Shown: piece by piece, positions 5,174-5,886 of the stretch
How positions within the stretch are numbered: position 1 is the first letter of the stretch
Layout of the letters: each line of letters begins with the position of its first letter
Source of the DNA: Micavibrio sp.
Lineage (GTDB): Bacteria > Pseudomonadota > Alphaproteobacteria > Micavibrionales > Micavibrionaceae
Length of the DNA: 5,886 nucleotides
NCBI GenBank assembly: GCA_027051315.1
Contig: JALTZE010000042.1
Coordinates: forward strand, 1-5,886
Direction of reading: 5' to 3'
Program-made: the position numbers and the translations under genes
The notes under the pieces: generated by a model
What the model saw: only the letters and a program-made list of their open reading frames with translations
Database searches by the model: none
What the model was told of the DNA's origin: nothing

Positions 5174-5886
5174 CTATTCCGCCTTCTTACCACCACCTAA
5201 TGAACCAATAGCACTTGTAGCACTTTGCCCCGCAGATGTAAGCTGTCCTGTAATATGAGAGCCCCCAAATGCTGCATATTGAGATATTTTCTCTGCCGCA
5301 CCTTCATTAGAATCACCAAATGTTGTTACACTAGCCCCCATCCATCTTAAGATTTGGTTTGGTATTAAATCAATCAGCTTAAAGCAAGAAGTCGCAAGCA
5401 TATATATTATAATCACATACATAACGGTAAAGAATAGCTGGTCCACAGCCCCTCTAAAATTCGCTGATTCAGGAGGAGCAGCCCCGTTAGCTGGAATAAT
5501 CGAGCTATCATAACCTGCAACATTATCAGTAACAACATCCCATACCTCATTCAACACTCTGGCAAGGGCTGCGAATATAGTAACACTAGCCAAAAGACCG
5601 AATAATATTAATATTGGTCTTAAAAATATTTCAAATATCAAATAATAACCATTCATAGCAGCATCACCAGGAAGACCATTACCATCTATCCTAATATGTG
5701 CAAGAGCCCATAAAGGAACACCAACCATTGCCTCAAATATTGATTTCACCCACGTACCCACGGCAAAGAAGAAATAGACAAATGGCATAAATGGCAAAAC
5801 ATAATATAATAAAAACCCTGCAGCCAATCCTATAGTTGCTATCGACCATGCAGCACTCGCAAATGCATCAGCAAGAGCCGCAGATT
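5174..5886 (-). CDS. DotA/TraY-family type IVB secretion membrane protein, C-terminal part
   Basis: The frame reads leftwards from the window edge without a start, through 236 visible residues to TAG at 5174-5176, so the gene is cut by the window. A TTG at 5825-5827 is an internal Leu, not the start. The pattern LPFMPFVYFFFAVGTWVKS, then IFEAMVGVPLWALAHIRIDG and GLPGDAAMNGYYLIFEIFLR, is characteristic of the DotA/TraY family of polytopic inner-membrane proteins in Dot/Icm secretion and IncI-type conjugation systems. Hydrophobic segments occur near visible residues 13-46, 82-112 and 152-175, with a re-entrant-looking stretch between the first two. The C-terminus is Gly/Ser/Ala-rich and ends GGGKKAE. 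It converges on the methyltransferase gene with a 37-bp gap holding no convincing terminator. Whether it belongs to a chromosomal secretion locus or an integrated conjugative element lies beyond the window. Confidence 0.88.
   Translation of the reverse strand, partial: SAALADAFASAAWSIATIGLAAGFLLYYVLPFMPFVYFFFAVGTWVKSIFEAMVGVPLWALAHIRIDGNGLPGDAAMNGYYLIFEIFLRPILILFGLLASVTIFAALARVLNEVWDVVTDNVAGYDSSIIPANGAAPPESANFRGAVDQLFFTVMYVIIIYMLATSCFKLIDLIPNQILRWMGASVTTFGDSNEGAAEKISQYAAFGGSHITGQLTSAGQSATSAIGSLGGGKKAE

Overview
The window is an AT-rich stretch of an alphaproteobacterial chromosome. The order aroA (tail), cmk, rpsA, ihfB on one strand is the classic alphaproteobacterial arrangement. The S1 and IHF-beta proteins and the SpoU-type methyltransferase also read as alphaproteobacterial by recall of the families; no search was run. 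Low G+C, TAA-dominated stops and a DotA/TraY-type membrane protein suggest a host-associated or gut/endosymbiont-like lineage, but the exact group cannot be fixed from this sequence.

Layout. Positions 1-87 hold the last 28 codons of aroA (EPSP synthase), overlapping the start of cmk (80-739) by 8 bp. A 193-bp gap then carries a possible promoter and three consecutive RNA hairpins that form a structured leader for rpsA (933-2636, ribosomal protein S1, six S1 repeats). A strong intrinsic terminator (about 2683-2712) closes this transcription unit. ihfB (2803-3084) follows with its own upstream region. A 253-bp gap (3085-3337) is the most unusual part. It contains a perfect 8+8 bp dyad, a local G+C-rich island, a small Ala-rich open frame with six consecutive Ala codons, mutually exclusive hairpins, and a segment that can pair over the start codon of the next gene. 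That gene is a PLP-dependent class I/II aminotransferase (3338-4570). A SpoU/TrmH-family RNA 2'-O-methyltransferase (4603-5136) follows after 32 bp. On the opposite strand, converging after a 37-bp gap, is the C-terminal part of a DotA/TraY-family type IVB secretion/conjugation membrane protein (5174-5886, running off the window).

How it fits together. The left half is core growth machinery: shikimate pathway, CMP/dCMP phosphorylation, translation initiation and nucleoid architecture. The right half moves to amino-acid metabolism, RNA modification and then a secretion system. The best candidate for something undescribed is the leader of the aminotransferase. It looks like a peptide-dependent attenuator that could sense charged tRNA-Ala and expose or hide the aminotransferase start codon. 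The arrangement is visible in the sequence; the mechanism is inference.
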